Shown: in pieces, positions 34,220-46,649 of the stretch | How the letters are laid out: every line of letters starts with the position of its first letter | Position numbering within the stretch: position 1 is the stretch's first letter | From: Niallia taxi | GTDB taxonomy: Bacteria > Bacillota > Bacilli > Bacillales > Cytobacillaceae | Direction of reading: 5' to 3' | Length of the DNA stretch: 64,000 nt | Assembly: GCF_004005475.1 (NCBI RefSeq) | Contig: NZ_RZTZ01000011.1 | Coordinates: 62,001-126,000 of the forward strand | The notes under the pieces: generated by a model | What the model was told of the DNA's origin: nothing | The model's input: only the letters and a program-made list of their open reading frames with translations | The model's database searches: none | Translations under genes and position numbers: made by a program

Positions 34220-35338
34220 ATGGCAATAACGAAACAACATGAAATGTATGAAAAGAGGCTCCAGGAATTGCTGAAGGAAATGCCTTATTATGTCGTTGAA
34301 TATGTTGACGACAAATTGGATATTCGCTCCCCTCTCACTTTATTTAATTATGTTCGGGATTATAAGGAATTTTTCTCATGGCTGCTCGCAGAGAATATTG
34401 TGGCATGTCCAAATATAAAGGAAATCCCTGTTACCGCATTAGGAGAATTACCGCTTGCTGACGTGCAAAATTATTTTAAGTTTGCGGCAAGGAAAAAATA
34501 CAAAATAACAGAAAAAGACGATATTACGAAAAAAATCAGCCCGAAAACAATCAATAGGCAGAAGTCGGCATTACGTTCTTTGTTTAATTATCTCACTTTA
34601 GAAGCAGAGGTCGACGGCGGTGAACCGTATTTCCACCGTAATGTCATGAAAAAAATTCCGATAAAAAAAGTGTCCGAAACATTTAATGAACGAGCCAAGA
34701 AAATCACCGAAAAGATTTTTATCAATGACAATGATGTCGAGTTTTTGGACTACATTGAAAATCATTATGAAGAAACACTTACCACAACAGAGCTGCGCTA
34801 CTATAAGCGTGATAAAGAACGGAATTTCGCCATTCTTTCCCTTTTTTTAGGAAGTGGAATTCGTGTAAATGAATTGACCTCCCTGCGCTTGAAGGATGTT
34901 GATATTACAGCAGGTGAAATCAGTGTCATTCGTAAAGGTGGAAAAAAGGATACAGTGTCTGTCACTCCCTCTTCGTTAAAGGATGTCATTAAATATTTAG
35001 AAGTAAGAGCAACAAAGTATAAGGCTGGCAGTGGTGAAAATGAGTATCTGTTTATTAAATTGTATAAAGGCAATCCAGAGCCGTTAACAAATAGAGCGGT
35101 TGAGGATATTGTCTATAAATATACAAAGTCGTTTGATAAGCGAATGTCGCCTCATAAACTGCGCCATACGTATGCTACGAACTTAGCAGAGCATACTGGC
35201 GGTGATATTCCCCTTATCATGAATCAATTAGGCCATACTCAATCAGATATTTCCCTCCTTTATATTAATACATCAAGAGAAAAAGCAAAGATGGCGGCAG
35301 AATTACTGGATAAAAGGCGGCAAAATAAGGATGATTAA
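34220..35338 (+). CDS. xerS: Tyrosine recombinase XerS-type
   Basis: A 372-residue recombinase. It resembles the streptococcal single-recombinase XerS along its length: SPLTLFNYVRDYKEFFSWLL in the core-binding domain, TINRQKSALRSLFNYLT and GEPYFHRNVMKKI. Catalytic residues are Arg in LGSGIRVNELTSL, Lys in IRKGGKKD, HKLRH, the second His in LGHTQSD and Tyr in SLLYINTS. XerS resolves chromosome dimers at a dif-like site together with FtsK. Most Bacillus species use the XerC/XerD-like pair CodV and RipX instead. GAGGTGTGATA fits ATG 34220. Single gene. Confidence 0.85.
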   Translation: MAITKQHEMYEKRLQELLKEMPYYVVEYVDDKLDIRSPLTLFNYVRDYKEFFSWLLAENIVACPNIKEIPVTALGELPLADVQNYFKFAARKKYKITEKDDITKKISPKTINRQKSALRSLFNYLTLEAEVDGGEPYFHRNVMKKIPIKKVSETFNERAKKITEKIFINDNDVEFLDYIENHYEETLTTTELRYYKRDKERNFAILSLFLGSGIRVNELTSLRLKDVDITAGEISVIRKGGKKDTVSVTPSSLKDVIKYLEVRATKYKAGSGENEYLFIKLYKGNPEPLTNRAVEDIVYKYTKSFDKRMSPHKLRHTYATNLAEHTGGDIPLIMNQLGHTQSDISLLYINTSREKAKMAAELLDKRRQNKDD

Positions 35339-35342
35339 CAGC

Positions 35343-35377
35343 AAGGCACTTCGCCTAATATGGAGTGCCTTTTTCTT
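35343..35377 (+). terminator. Intrinsic terminator of xerS
   Basis: AAGGCACT / AGTGCCTT stem followed by TTTCTTT. Confidence 0.75.
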
Positions 35378-35457
35378 TAAGTTTAGAAGTATATCTAATC
35401 TTCCTTGTTTCAAATACACCGTTCATGATAAATTAATCTCTTATTAAAGGTGACACA

Positions 35458-36723
35458 TCATTTAATAATCGTTATCTCCCTCCTTAAAAAAGCCCAATTT
35501 TGTGGTGCAGGTAAATTAATTTGCCAAAACGTGGTGCCTGCTAATTGATTTCTATCTATTAATTTATACTTTTCCATAAAGCTTCTTATATCCTCAAACC
35601 AGACAATATGCTCTAACGTCCCAGTAAAGTATTGGTACCAGGGTGATTGTGCTACTGTATCATATTGGATTGTTACCCCTAATGAAATAGCATTATTCTG
35701 TGCTGCTAAAACGGACAAGCCTTTTGTAACATTTGTGGAAACTTCTTTGTCATAACCATATAAAGCCATCGCGATCAATAGCTTTTGTGGACTAACTAAA
35801 CTTAGTGCATATGCCACGACCTGTTCAACAAATCCGATTGGTGAAACAGCATCAGGCGGACCGCCTGGATAGCCGTAATCAAGTGTCATGACTGCCATTA
35901 AATCGGCAGTATTACCTATAAAGGCATAATCATACCCGCCAACGATTCTATTTGTCGGCAGGTCAGCTGTTTTAGCATGCACATTTACTTGTAAAATCAA
36001 TGTCCCTAACTGCTGTTTTAATGCCCGTATAAACGAATTAAATTCCTGCCTTCGTGCTGGCGGGACAAACTCCAAATCGAGACTGACTCCACCAAAACCA
36101 CGAGTTGTTGCTAAGTTGACAATACTTGCTACAAAGTTTTGCCGGTATGTAGCATTTTCTAATACAGCTCCAGCTAAGGCTGCGTCAAAGCCTGCAGAGG
36201 TAAAATTTCTGATCATTAATAATGGAATGGTATTTAATTGCTTGCATCTTGTTATAAGTGCTGTATCATCTGCTTGAACATAAGCATATCCCTGTGCAGT
36301 GAAACTATAGTTTGCGATTGCGATATAGGTCAGCTCATTTGCAAGTGCATCGATACTCGCAAGATCTTTGACCGTATTGGAAGGCAGGATAAATCCTATT
36401 GTGCTTATGGAGAGTTTTGTTGCGGAAGGGATATTAAGCACTTGATCAATTGTTAATGTAGATAAATTAACCCCAGGATTTGCGGCAGTTATTGAGGAAA
36501 TGGATGTATTAAAGCTTTGTGCTATACTCCAAAGCGAGTCTCCGCTTTTTACTTTATAGGACCGAACTGGCAACATATCGTCTGGAATGTAGAGAGCAAG
36601 CCCTGGGACAATAGAAGCAGGTGTGAGTAAACCGTTTGTGGTGATAATGGTATTAATATCTATATTATAGCGTACAGAAATAGACCATAGATTCTCCCCG
36701 CTCTCCACAACGTGAACAGTCAT
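35458..36723 (-). CDS. LysM-GH18 spore cortex-lytic enzyme (YaaH/SleL type)
   Basis: A 421-residue enzyme. Two LysM domains (about residues 2-46 and 54-98, VHVVESGENLWSISVRYNI and YKVKSGDSLWSIAQSFN) bind peptidoglycan. A GH18-like barrel follows, with the acid in GGVSLDLEFVPP and the strand GTTFWQINLP. There is no signal peptide, as usual for spore-coat-delivered YaaH/SleL. The family cuts cortex fragments during germination (N-acetylglucosaminidase). Start ATG with GGGGGTGATG upstream. Expected to be made in the mother cell. Confidence 0.9.
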   Translation of the reverse strand: MTVHVVESGENLWSISVRYNIDINTIITTNGLLTPASIVPGLALYIPDDMLPVRSYKVKSGDSLWSIAQSFNTSISSITAANPGVNLSTLTIDQVLNIPSATKLSISTIGFILPSNTVKDLASIDALANELTYIAIANYSFTAQGYAYVQADDTALITRCKQLNTIPLLMIRNFTSAGFDAALAGAVLENATYRQNFVASIVNLATTRGFGGVSLDLEFVPPARRQEFNSFIRALKQQLGTLILQVNVHAKTADLPTNRIVGGYDYAFIGNTADLMAVMTLDYGYPGGPPDAVSPIGFVEQVVAYALSLVSPQKLLIAMALYGYDKEVSTNVTKGLSVLAAQNNAISLGVTIQYDTVAQSPWYQYFTGTLEHIVWFEDIRSFMEKYKLIDRNQLAGTTFWQINLPAPQNWAFLRREITIIK

Positions 36724-36815
36724 TAAAACATCACCCCCTAATTTATTTATATGGGGGACTTTTCAGAATATACGGGTTTTATCGTATGGTCTTCATACAT
36801 AATACACACTATGAA

Positions 36816-37526
36816 TTACAGCAAATGACTGTTTCCTTGCACGAAAAACTGCGATTGCTCGTAATTGTAGGTAACCTTAGAAAAATCAAATGGTTGGCCA
36901 TTAGTTAAATGAAATATACTTTCTGCACACAGTTTAGGGTCCCCGCTTTCTAGCCCAAGCAAGCTTGCCTCTTCTTCCTGCAGTTTGCCGACTTGAAGAT
37001 ACATATCAGAGAATCCTACCTTCAATCCTAAACCTTCTGTAATATAATGAAAAATTGATTCGGAAATTATTTCTTTATTCAAATACGTGATAATGCCTTT
37101 ATGATAATAAGATTCCTCCAAACATAATGTTTGGCCATTGATATATCGAACCCTTTTTACGTAATAAACCTCATCAGTCTCCTGGAGATTCAAGCTTTGT
37201 GCAGCCTCTTGTGTCGGTTTTCTGACATCAAAATCAATGATTTGTGAGGTTATTTGATAATCCTCTAGATCCTTTTTAAAGCCTTGATTAGAAAGGAGAC
37301 TTATATAGCCTTTTCTATGATGTCTTCTAACAAAAATCCCGCTTCCTCGCACCTGAAAGATAATGCCCTTTTTCTCAAGCAGCTCAAGTGATTTTGTAAT
37401 GGTGCTTTTGCTGACCTCATACTGGTTCATTAATGCTTCGATTACAGGCAGCTTATCTCCTTGCTGAAGCGAGTTTTCTTCAATGTATTTTTCGATTTCT
37501 GTTGCGATTTGCTGATACTTTAGCAT
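36816..37526 (-). CDS. GntR/UTRA regulator of the bglP-GH1 locus
   Basis: A 236-residue repressor. The GntR winged helix is at residues 1-70 (LQQGDKLPVIEALMNQYEVSKSTITKSLELLEKKGII). The UTRA effector domain follows (VYYVKRVRYINGQTLCLEESYYHKGII). It probably senses a phospho-beta-glucoside and represses the divergent PTS operon. The region between the genes has GGTA and TACC half-sites 12 bases apart around the -35 element (37621-37640), a possible operator. ATG with GAGGGAA upstream. Confidence 0.87.
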   Translation of the reverse strand: MLKYQQIATEIEKYIEENSLQQGDKLPVIEALMNQYEVSKSTITKSLELLEKKGIIFQVRGSGIFVRRHHRKGYISLLSNQGFKKDLEDYQITSQIIDFDVRKPTQEAAQSLNLQETDEVYYVKRVRYINGQTLCLEESYYHKGIITYLNKEIISESIFHYITEGLGLKVGFSDMYLQVGKLQEEEASLLGLESGDPKLCAESIFHLTNGQPFDFSKVTYNYEQSQFFVQGNSHLL

Positions 37527-37625
37527 AATACATTCCCTCTTATTTAGTCACTTAAACAGGATTATAGCATAAATCAGCGAAAAACTCATTTTCTAGTATT
37601 CACACATAAAATAATTTGTTGGTAC

Positions 37626-37654
37626 TTGATAAATTATACCGATACAATTATAAT
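37626..37654 (+). promoter_or_regulatory. Sigma-A promoter of bglP
   Basis: TTGATA (37626-37631), 17 bases and TATAAT (37649-37654), with a GTAC/TATACC half-site pair overlapping it. Confidence 0.8.
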
Positions 37655-37667
37655 GTAAGCGTATAAA
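37654..37667 (+). promoter_or_regulatory. Possible cre (CcpA) site at the bglP start
   Basis: TGTAAGCGTATAAA matches the cre pattern TGWAANCGNTNWCA at 12 of 14 positions and covers the expected transcription start, so CcpA binding would block bglP. Confidence 0.5.
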
Positions 37668-37687
37668 GCATGAAGGAGGGGTACAAT

Positions 37688-41043
<3,356 letters not shown>

Positions 41044-41052
41044 AAAGCAATT

Positions 41053-41092
41053 AGAAAAAGAACCTGAACTAATACTGTTCAGGTTCTTTTTC
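41053..41092 (+). terminator. Intrinsic terminator of the bglP-GH1 operon
   Basis: GAAAAAGAACCTGAAC / GTTCAGGTTCTTTTTC, a 16-bp perfect stem. Confidence 0.92.
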
Positions 41093-41208
41093 TGTTTACG
41101 CAGATTTAATAAATAGTACCCACTTCTGTCATACCATGGATATATTCTCATCTTACAATGTATGTATATCACCGAACATCTACCACACACACCAAGCATG
41201 CATCGGTA

Positions 41209-41246
41209 TAAAAAGAAAACAGGAGAGGCTATTATTCCCCTCCTGC
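41209..41246 (-). terminator. Intrinsic terminator of the pst operon
   Basis: On the minus strand AGGAGGGG pairs with CCTCTCCT, followed by GTTTTCTTTTT. It lies just after phoU. Confidence 0.8.
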
Positions 41247-41251
41247 TTTTA

Positions 41252-41911
41252 TTAAGCATTTAAATCATAGCGCTTCCCTGTCACTAAATAAATGACATGC
41301 TCTGCAATATTAGTGGAGTGATCTGCCACTCTTTCAATATAACGGCATACAAAGGCTAGCTGTGTAATTTGGTTTGTGTTGTTAGGATTTTGCTGAAGAT
41401 AGCCCATCAATTCCTTCACAAGCATGCCATACATTTCATCCACCTTATCGTCTTCCTCCGCACATTTTCTTGCCAAATCTACATCCTCCTGCAGAAAAGA
41501 CTGCAAGGAATCGCTCAGCATTTTCAAAGCCATATCCATCATCTTTGGAATATCGACTATTTCCTTAATGAGCTTTTCATTGCCAATATGTAAGGTAGAC
41601 TTGGCGATATTCACTGCATTGTCAGCAATCCGTTCCACCTCAGAGGATATTTTTAATGCAACGATAATTTTGCGCAGGTCCCTTGCCACAGGGGCTTCCA
41701 TCGCAATGAGGGAAATAGCTTTATCGTTTATATCGTTCTCTAATTCATCTATGGCATTATCACGGTCTATAATATCTTTCGCCTGTTTGAGATCTTGTTT
41801 AATTAGCACATGGATACTATCTTGAATAGAGCTTTCCGTAAGACGAGCCATATCCATTAGCATATCCTTTAATTGGTTTAAGTTGCTGTCAAAATTTGAT
41901 CTTATATTCAT
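41252..41911 (-). CDS. phoU: Phosphate signalling protein PhoU
   Basis: About 219 residues, all helical, with two PhoU repeats carrying E/DxxxD metal-binding motifs (IIDRDNAIDELENDINDKAI; CAEEDDKVDEMYGMLVKEL). PhoU links the Pst transporter to the PhoR/PhoP signal. The frame is open from 41923, but that GTG lies inside the GAGGAGTG ribosome binding site, so ATG 41911 (MNIRSNFD) is preferred. It is the last gene of the pst operon, 17 bases after pstB. Confidence 0.92.
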   Translation of the reverse strand: MNIRSNFDSNLNQLKDMLMDMARLTESSIQDSIHVLIKQDLKQAKDIIDRDNAIDELENDINDKAISLIAMEAPVARDLRKIIVALKISSEVERIADNAVNIAKSTLHIGNEKLIKEIVDIPKMMDMALKMLSDSLQSFLQEDVDLARKCAEEDDKVDEMYGMLVKELMGYLQQNPNNTNQITQLAFVCRYIERVADHSTNIAEHVIYLVTGKRYDLNA

Positions 41912-41928
41912 GAGTTTACTCACTCCTC

Positions 41929-42702
41929 TTATCCGAATCTTCCTGAAATATAGCCCTCTGTTCGGTCATCGGCCGGGTTGGAGAAGATCTTGGCTGTTTT
42001 GTCAAGCTCAATAAGCTCACCCATTAGAAAGAAGGCTGTTTTATCTGATACGCGTGATGCCTGCTGCATATTATGTGTGACAATAACAATCGTGTACTTT
42101 TGCTTAAGCTCAAGGATCAATTCCTCAATCTTTAAGGTGGAAATCGGGTCAAGCGCGGAAGTTGGTTCGTCCATCAACAGCACGTCTGGCTTTGTCGCTA
42201 ACGCTCTTGCGATACATAGTCTTTGCTGCTGTCCGCCAGACAAGCCGAGTGCAGGCGCTGTAAGTCTATCCTTCACTTCCTCCCATAAAGCTACATCCTT
42301 TAGCGAGCTTTCGACAATCTTATTTAGTTCTTCCTTTTTCTTTATACCGTGAATTCTTGGACCATACGCAATATTATCAAAAATCGATTGCGGAAAAGGA
42401 TTTCCTTTTTGGAAGACCATGCCTACCTTCTTCCTTAGTTCAACGAGGTCTAGTCTTTCCCTTAAAATATTTTGACCGTCAAAATTAATTTGTCCCGCCA
42501 TTTTTACATTTGGTACATAGTTAATCATCAGGTTCAGCGTTTTAATAAAAGTCGATTTCCCGCAACCAGAAGGACCAATAATGGCAGTAACCTCTTTCTC
42601 GTTAATTGGAAAGTTGATGTTTTTTAACGCATGGTGGTCTCCGTACCATAAGTTAAGATCTACACAATCAAATATCGCCTTCACACCAGTATTTGTAGAC
42701 AA
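41929..42702 (-). CDS. pstB: Phosphate ABC transporter ATP-binding protein PstB (second copy)
   Basis: 257 residues. Walker [10 protein letters not shown], signature [16 protein letters not shown], Walker [14 protein letters not shown] and the switch His (VTHNM) are intact. PstB powers phosphate uptake with PstA, PstC and PstS. TTG start with AGGAGG six bases upstream. Tandem pstB genes also occur in B. subtilis (pstBA and pstBB). Confidence 0.95.
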   Translation of the reverse strand: MSTNTGVKAIFDCVDLNLWYGDHHALKNINFPINEKEVTAIIGPSGCGKSTFIKTLNLMINYVPNVKMAGQINFDGQNILRERLDLVELRKKVGMVFQKGNPFPQSIFDNIAYGPRIHGIKKKEELNKIVESSLKDVALWEEVKDRLTAPALGLSGGQQQRLCIARALATKPDVLLMDEPTSALDPISTLKIEELILELKQKYTIVIVTHNMQQASRVSDKTAFFLMGELIELDKTAKIFSNPADDRTEGYISGRFG

Positions 42703-42714
42703 ATCTTTTCCTCC

Positions 42715-43482
42715 TCACCCAAACCGTCCAGAGATATACTCTTCCGTTTTCTGATTGGAAGGCGCTGTGAAAATCTTTTCTGTTACATCATATTCAATGA
42801 GATCACCAGAGAAAAAAAAGGCTGTTTTATCGGAAATACGAGAAGCCTGTGACATATTGTGCGTCACGATGATGATAGTATAATCATTCTTCAAATCCAG
42901 TATCAATTCCTCCACCTTTGCGTTAGAAATTGGATCTAATGCCGAAGAAGGTTCATCCAGCAGCATAACAGTCGGTTTCATCGCAATTGTTCTAGCAATA
43001 CAAAGCCTTTGCTGCTGTCCGCCGGAAAGAGATAAAGCAGATTTGTGCAGACGGTCCTTTACTTCCTCCCAAAGTGCTGCTTTTGTTAAGCTTTCCTCGA
43101 CAATTTGATCAAGCTCTGCCTTCCTTCTTATTCTATTGTATTTTAAAGCATGTGTAATATTATCATAAATGGATTTTGGAAAGGGATTTGGCTTTTGAAA
43201 CACCATGCCAATTTCCTTGCGCAATGCTACCACATTAATATCGTCTGATAATAAATTAATGTCTTCGTAGAGAATTTCACCCTCCGCTCTCGCACCAGGT
43301 ATAAGGTCATTCATACGATTAACCGTTCGCAAGAATGTTGATTTTCCGCAGCCAGACGGTCCAATAAGAGCTGTAATCGAGTTTTTTTCTATTTGCATGG
43401 AAATGCCATTAACTGCCCGTTTTTCTCCGTAAAAAAACTCCAAATTTTTTACATCTAAAATAGTTGTTGTCAACGTATTCAC
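42715..43482 (-). CDS. pstB: Phosphate ABC transporter ATP-binding protein PstB (first copy)
   Basis: About 255 residues. Walker [10 protein letters not shown], signature [16 protein letters not shown], Walker [14 protein letters not shown] and VTHNM are intact. The gene is closely related to the next one (both end in EGYISGRFG or EEYISGRFG), indicating tandem duplication. The frame is open upstream to 43530, inside pstA; GTG 43482 or TTG 43473 are the reasonable starts. GAAGG lies just upstream. Confidence 0.93.
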   Translation of the reverse strand: MNTLTTTILDVKNLEFFYGEKRAVNGISMQIEKNSITALIGPSGCGKSTFLRTVNRMNDLIPGARAEGEILYEDINLLSDDINVVALRKEIGMVFQKPNPFPKSIYDNITHALKYNRIRRKAELDQIVEESLTKAALWEEVKDRLHKSALSLSGGQQQRLCIARTIAMKPTVMLLDEPSSALDPISNAKVEELILDLKNDYTIIIVTHNMSQASRISDKTAFFFSGDLIEYDVTEKIFTAPSNQKTEEYISGRFG

Positions 43483-43489
43483 CAGCCTT

Positions 43490-44377
43490 CTATTTCGTTG
43501 CCGTGATTTTTTTATGAATAAGTGTGCCAATCCATCTTGCTAGCAGATTAAAAATTAGGACCGCTAAAATTAATACAGCAGAAGCACCATTGGAAACCTG
43601 CTCTATATCAGGAATTAATCCTTGTGTATTAACAGACCAAATATGAACAGCAAGCGTTTCGGCAGGTCGGAAAATATTTAATGGTGATCTGTCAGAAAAC
43701 GGGTTCCAATCAAGATAATTCAATCTTGGAGTAGACAGACCTGCTGTAAATAACAGTGCTGCCGCTTCCCCAAAAACACGACCTGATGCTAATATTGCCC
43801 CTGTTAATATAGATGGAAAAGCACTTGGCAGGATTACTGTTTTAATGGTATGCCAATGAGTAATTCCTAAAGCAAGACTTCCTTCCTTCAGTTCTCTTGG
43901 AACCGTCCTAATCGCATCCTCACTAACCCTAACTAGTACAGGTAGGTTAAATACTGTTAAGGCTAACGCTCCACCTAAAATCGTATAGCCCCAGCCAGTT
44001 AAATTAACAAACATTAATAGTCCGAACATCCCAATAACAATCGATGGTAAAGAAGATAATACTTCAATACAGGAACGAATAATGTCTGTCACTTTTCCTG
44101 GTCGCGCATATTCGGCCATAAAAATCCCGCCGCCAATACCAAGTGGAAGGGAAATAATCATCGTAATAACAAGGATATATAAGGAATTAAATAGCTGATC
44201 TCGCACCCCGCCGCCTGCACGTACATTGCTTGAAGGGGATGTTAAGAAATCAAATGAAACGTACCGTAACCCATTAAAAAGAATATAAGCAAAAAGACCA
44301 ACGAGAATGGATACAATCACAGCGGCAATGACTACCAATACGACAGTAGCAATACGGTCTGCTGTTTTACTGTTCAT
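43490..44377 (-). CDS. pstA: Phosphate ABC transporter permease PstA
   Basis: 295 residues with six membrane segments. PstA-type features are the long cytoplasmic EAA loop ([35 protein letters not shown]) and the phosphate-pathway segment [18 protein letters not shown]. The ATG overlaps the stop of pstC by one base (TAATG), with AAGGAGG before it. An upstream ATG at 44461 would overlap pstC by 84 bases and is not needed. Confidence 0.94.
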   Translation of the reverse strand: MNSKTADRIATVVLVVIAAVIVSILVGLFAYILFNGLRYVSFDFLTSPSSNVRAGGGVRDQLFNSLYILVITMIISLPLGIGGGIFMAEYARPGKVTDIIRSCIEVLSSLPSIVIGMFGLLMFVNLTGWGYTILGGALALTVFNLPVLVRVSEDAIRTVPRELKEGSLALGITHWHTIKTVILPSAFPSILTGAILASGRVFGEAAALLFTAGLSTPRLNYLDWNPFSDRSPLNIFRPAETLAVHIWSVNTQGLIPDIEQVSNGASAVLILAVLIFNLLARWIGTLIHKKITATK

Positions 44378-45300
44378 TACATTTTCCTCCTTGACGATAC
44401 ATAGCGAATGAGGATGATAAAGATGAATGACATAATAAGGAGAATTAATCCCATAGACCAAAGCGTATTATTTTCCACACTGCCATATGTTGTATGGCCC
44501 ATATTCAAGGTGATAATTGTCGTTAATGTTGCGGCAGCATCAAGCAAACTTGATGGTATCACCTTCACATTACCGATAACCATTTGCACGGCTAACGCTT
44601 CGCCAAAAGCTCTTGCCATACCAAGAATGACTGCTGTTAACAGTGTTGGCAATGCTGCAGGGATAAGGACTTTGCGAATGGTCTGCCATCTTGTTGCACC
44701 TAAAGCATACGAGCCCTCACGGAGATTCTTTGGTAATGAGCTCATTGCATCTGTCGCAATACTCGTAATGGTTGGCAATATCATAATGGACAGTACGACA
44801 GTTCCAGCAAGCAAGCTAAACCCAAGTCCGCCAATATGATCACGAATGAAAGGTACAAGTACGGTTAAACCAATAAATCCATACACAACAGATGGAATAC
44901 CAACAAGCAGCTCGATTACAGGCTGAATGATCTTTTTTCCCCAGGAAGGAGCTATCTCTGTCATAAAGATTGCTGCACCAATTCCAAGTGGGGCTGATAC
45001 AAGTGCAGACAAAAACGTTACGGCAAAGGAACCAAAAATAAATGGCAGTACACCAAACTTCGGGTTCGCTTTATCGGTCGGATTCCAATCCGTGCTTGTC
45101 AGAAATTCAGTAAGACTGATTCCGTTTTTAATAAACGATTGTAGTCCTTTTACACCAAGGAATATCGTAATGGAAATAGTGACGGCAATCATGATAACGG
45201 CACATAATGTTACCAAGACTTTTCCGCGAAACTCATTCCCAAGGCCGGTTTTTCCTGATTTTAATAATCTTTGTTTTGCAGGAATCGTTTTTTCTTCCAT
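44377..45300 (-). CDS. pstC: Phosphate ABC transporter permease PstC
   Basis: About 307 residues, six membrane segments. The EAA loop is visible (LPKNLREGSYALGATRWQTIRKVLIPAALPTLLTA), as is APLGIGAAIFMTEIAPSW. PstC forms the channel with PstA. The start ATG 45300 fits AAAGGGG; the frame is open to 45348. It is separated from pstS by a hairpin but probably in the same operon. Confidence 0.94.
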   Translation of the reverse strand: MEEKTIPAKQRLLKSGKTGLGNEFRGKVLVTLCAVIMIAVTISITIFLGVKGLQSFIKNGISLTEFLTSTDWNPTDKANPKFGVLPFIFGSFAVTFLSALVSAPLGIGAAIFMTEIAPSWGKKIIQPVIELLVGIPSVVYGFIGLTVLVPFIRDHIGGLGFSLLAGTVVLSIMILPTITSIATDAMSSLPKNLREGSYALGATRWQTIRKVLIPAALPTLLTAVILGMARAFGEALAVQMVIGNVKVIPSSLLDAAATLTTIITLNMGHTTYGSVENNTLWSMGLILLIMSFIFIILIRYVSSRRKM

Positions 45301-45324
45301 GCCGAAATTTACCCCTTTACAGAA

Positions 45325-45357
45325 ACAGGGTAAATGCTTTTCATGCATTTACCCTGT
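45325..45357 (-). terminator. Hairpin between pstS and pstC
   Basis: ACAGGGTAAATGC / GCATTTACCCTGT, a 13-bp perfect stem with a 7-base loop. No strong T-run follows on the minus strand. Such intercistronic hairpins usually let pstS mRNA exceed pstCAB mRNA. Confidence 0.7.
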
Positions 45358-45364
45358 TCAATTT

Positions 45365-46255
45365 TTAAAGATTTTTTAGATTACCTTCAGCATCTCTTTC
45401 TACCTTCATTTCCGTAACAGGCAAGTAGCCTTGTTCCTTGAGTAATGTGCTTTGAATATCATCTGACATCACGTAATCAAGGAACGATTTTCCAAGACCT
45501 TTTGCTTCACTCTTTGTGTAAGAATGCTGGTATGCCCAAATAGGGAATTTTCCAGTTTGCACATTTTCCTCTTTTGCCTCTACTCCATCAACAGACAATG
45601 CTTTTACGGAATCATCTGTAAAATATGAGAAAGCCAGATAACCGACAGCACCTTCTGTTTCTTTAAGGATTTTCTTTACCGTATTAGAGGAATCCTCTGT
45701 AATTCCCTCAGCAGGTGTAGCACCATCTAATCCAAATTTATTAAAAACAGCACGAGTTCCTGAAGAATCTGGGCGGTTCACAAGGACAATCTTTTGATCC
45801 TTGCCACCAACGTCCTTCCAGTTTGTGATTTTACCAGTAAAAATCTTAATTAAATCTTCCTTTGAAATATCCGTAATACCAACATTCGGATTTACTGCAG
45901 CAGCAATACCAACAACCGCTACTTTATGATCAACCAGCTTCGCTGCATCAATGCCTTCCTTTTCTTCTGCATACACATCAGAGTTTCCAATATCGACAGA
46001 TCCTTCCGAAACTTGAGACAAGCCTGTACCAGAACCGCCTGCGTTTACTTGAATGTCCGCATTTGGATTCTCTGCCATAAATTCCTCTGCTGCAGCAGCA
46101 ATTAACGGCTGCATGGCAGACGAACCAGAAACAACAAGAGAACCAGAGTTTCCATCGTCACTATCTGTATTATTCTTACCTCCACCACATCCAGTGGCAA
46201 TCACCATTAATGCTAACACCATTAAAACGTAGCCTAGTTGTTTTATACTTTTCAT
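45365..46255 (-). CDS. pstS: Phosphate-binding lipoprotein PstS
   Basis: 296 residues. Lipobox VIATGC (Cys 23) followed by GGGKNN. The phosphate-binding loops are VVSGSSAMQPLIAAAAEEF, GGSGTGLSQVSEGSVDIGNSD and NRPDSSGTRAVF. It scavenges phosphate outside the membrane and feeds PstCA. ATG with AGGAGG. First gene of the pst operon; PhoP control is expected, but I could not find a clean Pho box upstream. Confidence 0.95.
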   Translation of the reverse strand: MKSIKQLGYVLMVLALMVIATGCGGGKNNTDSDDGNSGSLVVSGSSAMQPLIAAAAEEFMAENPNADIQVNAGGSGTGLSQVSEGSVDIGNSDVYAEEKEGIDAAKLVDHKVAVVGIAAAVNPNVGITDISKEDLIKIFTGKITNWKDVGGKDQKIVLVNRPDSSGTRAVFNKFGLDGATPAEGITEDSSNTVKKILKETEGAVGYLAFSYFTDDSVKALSVDGVEAKEENVQTGKFPIWAYQHSYTKSEAKGLGKSFLDYVMSDDIQSTLLKEQGYLPVTEMKVERDAEGNLKNL

Positions 46256-46536
46256 GGTAATCCTCCTATGTAGACAAGATTTGATTTTTTACTAATGAAT
46301 GCACATGTAAAAAGAAAATTTTCACAAACTTAGTATGTGTTACAAAATAAGTAGTTATTATCTATATTCCTACTCATTTAATGCCAAATTTTAGGTATGC
46401 AGAGATTCGCCCTCAGACGAAATTAACTTCATCTTCACGTATCTACGTTCATTTAATTTCCTTCTAGAGCTTTCTAGAAACGACCTGTTTTATGCGGATA
46501 TCAACCATTTAATTTCAGCTTGTTACGAAGTCCATT

Positions 46537-46565
46537 TTGAAATAATGCTGTTTTTTTTATATAAA
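46537..46565 (+). promoter_or_regulatory. Sigma-A promoter of the Cre-like recombinase gene
   Basis: TTGAAA (46537-46542), a 17-base spacer and TATAAA (46560-46565). The expected start near 46572 puts the inverted repeat in the mRNA leader. Confidence 0.7.
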
Positions 46566-46592
46566 TAGGGCTTTAATGCTTCTCTTTTAAGC

Positions 46593-46625
46593 TGACTTCC
46601 GATAATATATAGTTATCGGAAGTCA
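46593..46625. repeat. Perfect 13-7-13 inverted repeat in the recombinase leader
   Basis: TGACTTCCGATAA, a 7-base spacer (TATATAG) and TTATCGGAAGTCA. The two arms are exact inverted copies. There is no T-run on either side, so it is not a standard terminator. It lies 25 bases before the start codon of a tyrosine recombinase and has the size of a recombinase core site. Confidence 0.85.
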
Positions 46626-46649
46626 AGAAATACAGTTAGGAGAGGAAAA

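Larger units (their letters stand above)
46256..46649. other. Non-coding region between pstS and the recombinase gene
   Basis: The left part is the AT-rich pstS upstream region, and the right part holds the recombinase promoter and inverted repeat, listed separately. TTCACA and GTTACA motifs occur near 46318-46346, but not at PhoP spacing. Confidence 0.4.

Noticed and set aside
44408-45379. Plus-strand frames opposite pstC
   Set aside because: These are shadows of a clear pstC gene; no ribosome binding site and no family match.
46256-46400. Pho box upstream of pstS
   Set aside because: TTCACA-, GTTACA- and TTTACA-like words occur, but not at 11-base steps, so I could not claim a PhoP site despite expecting one.
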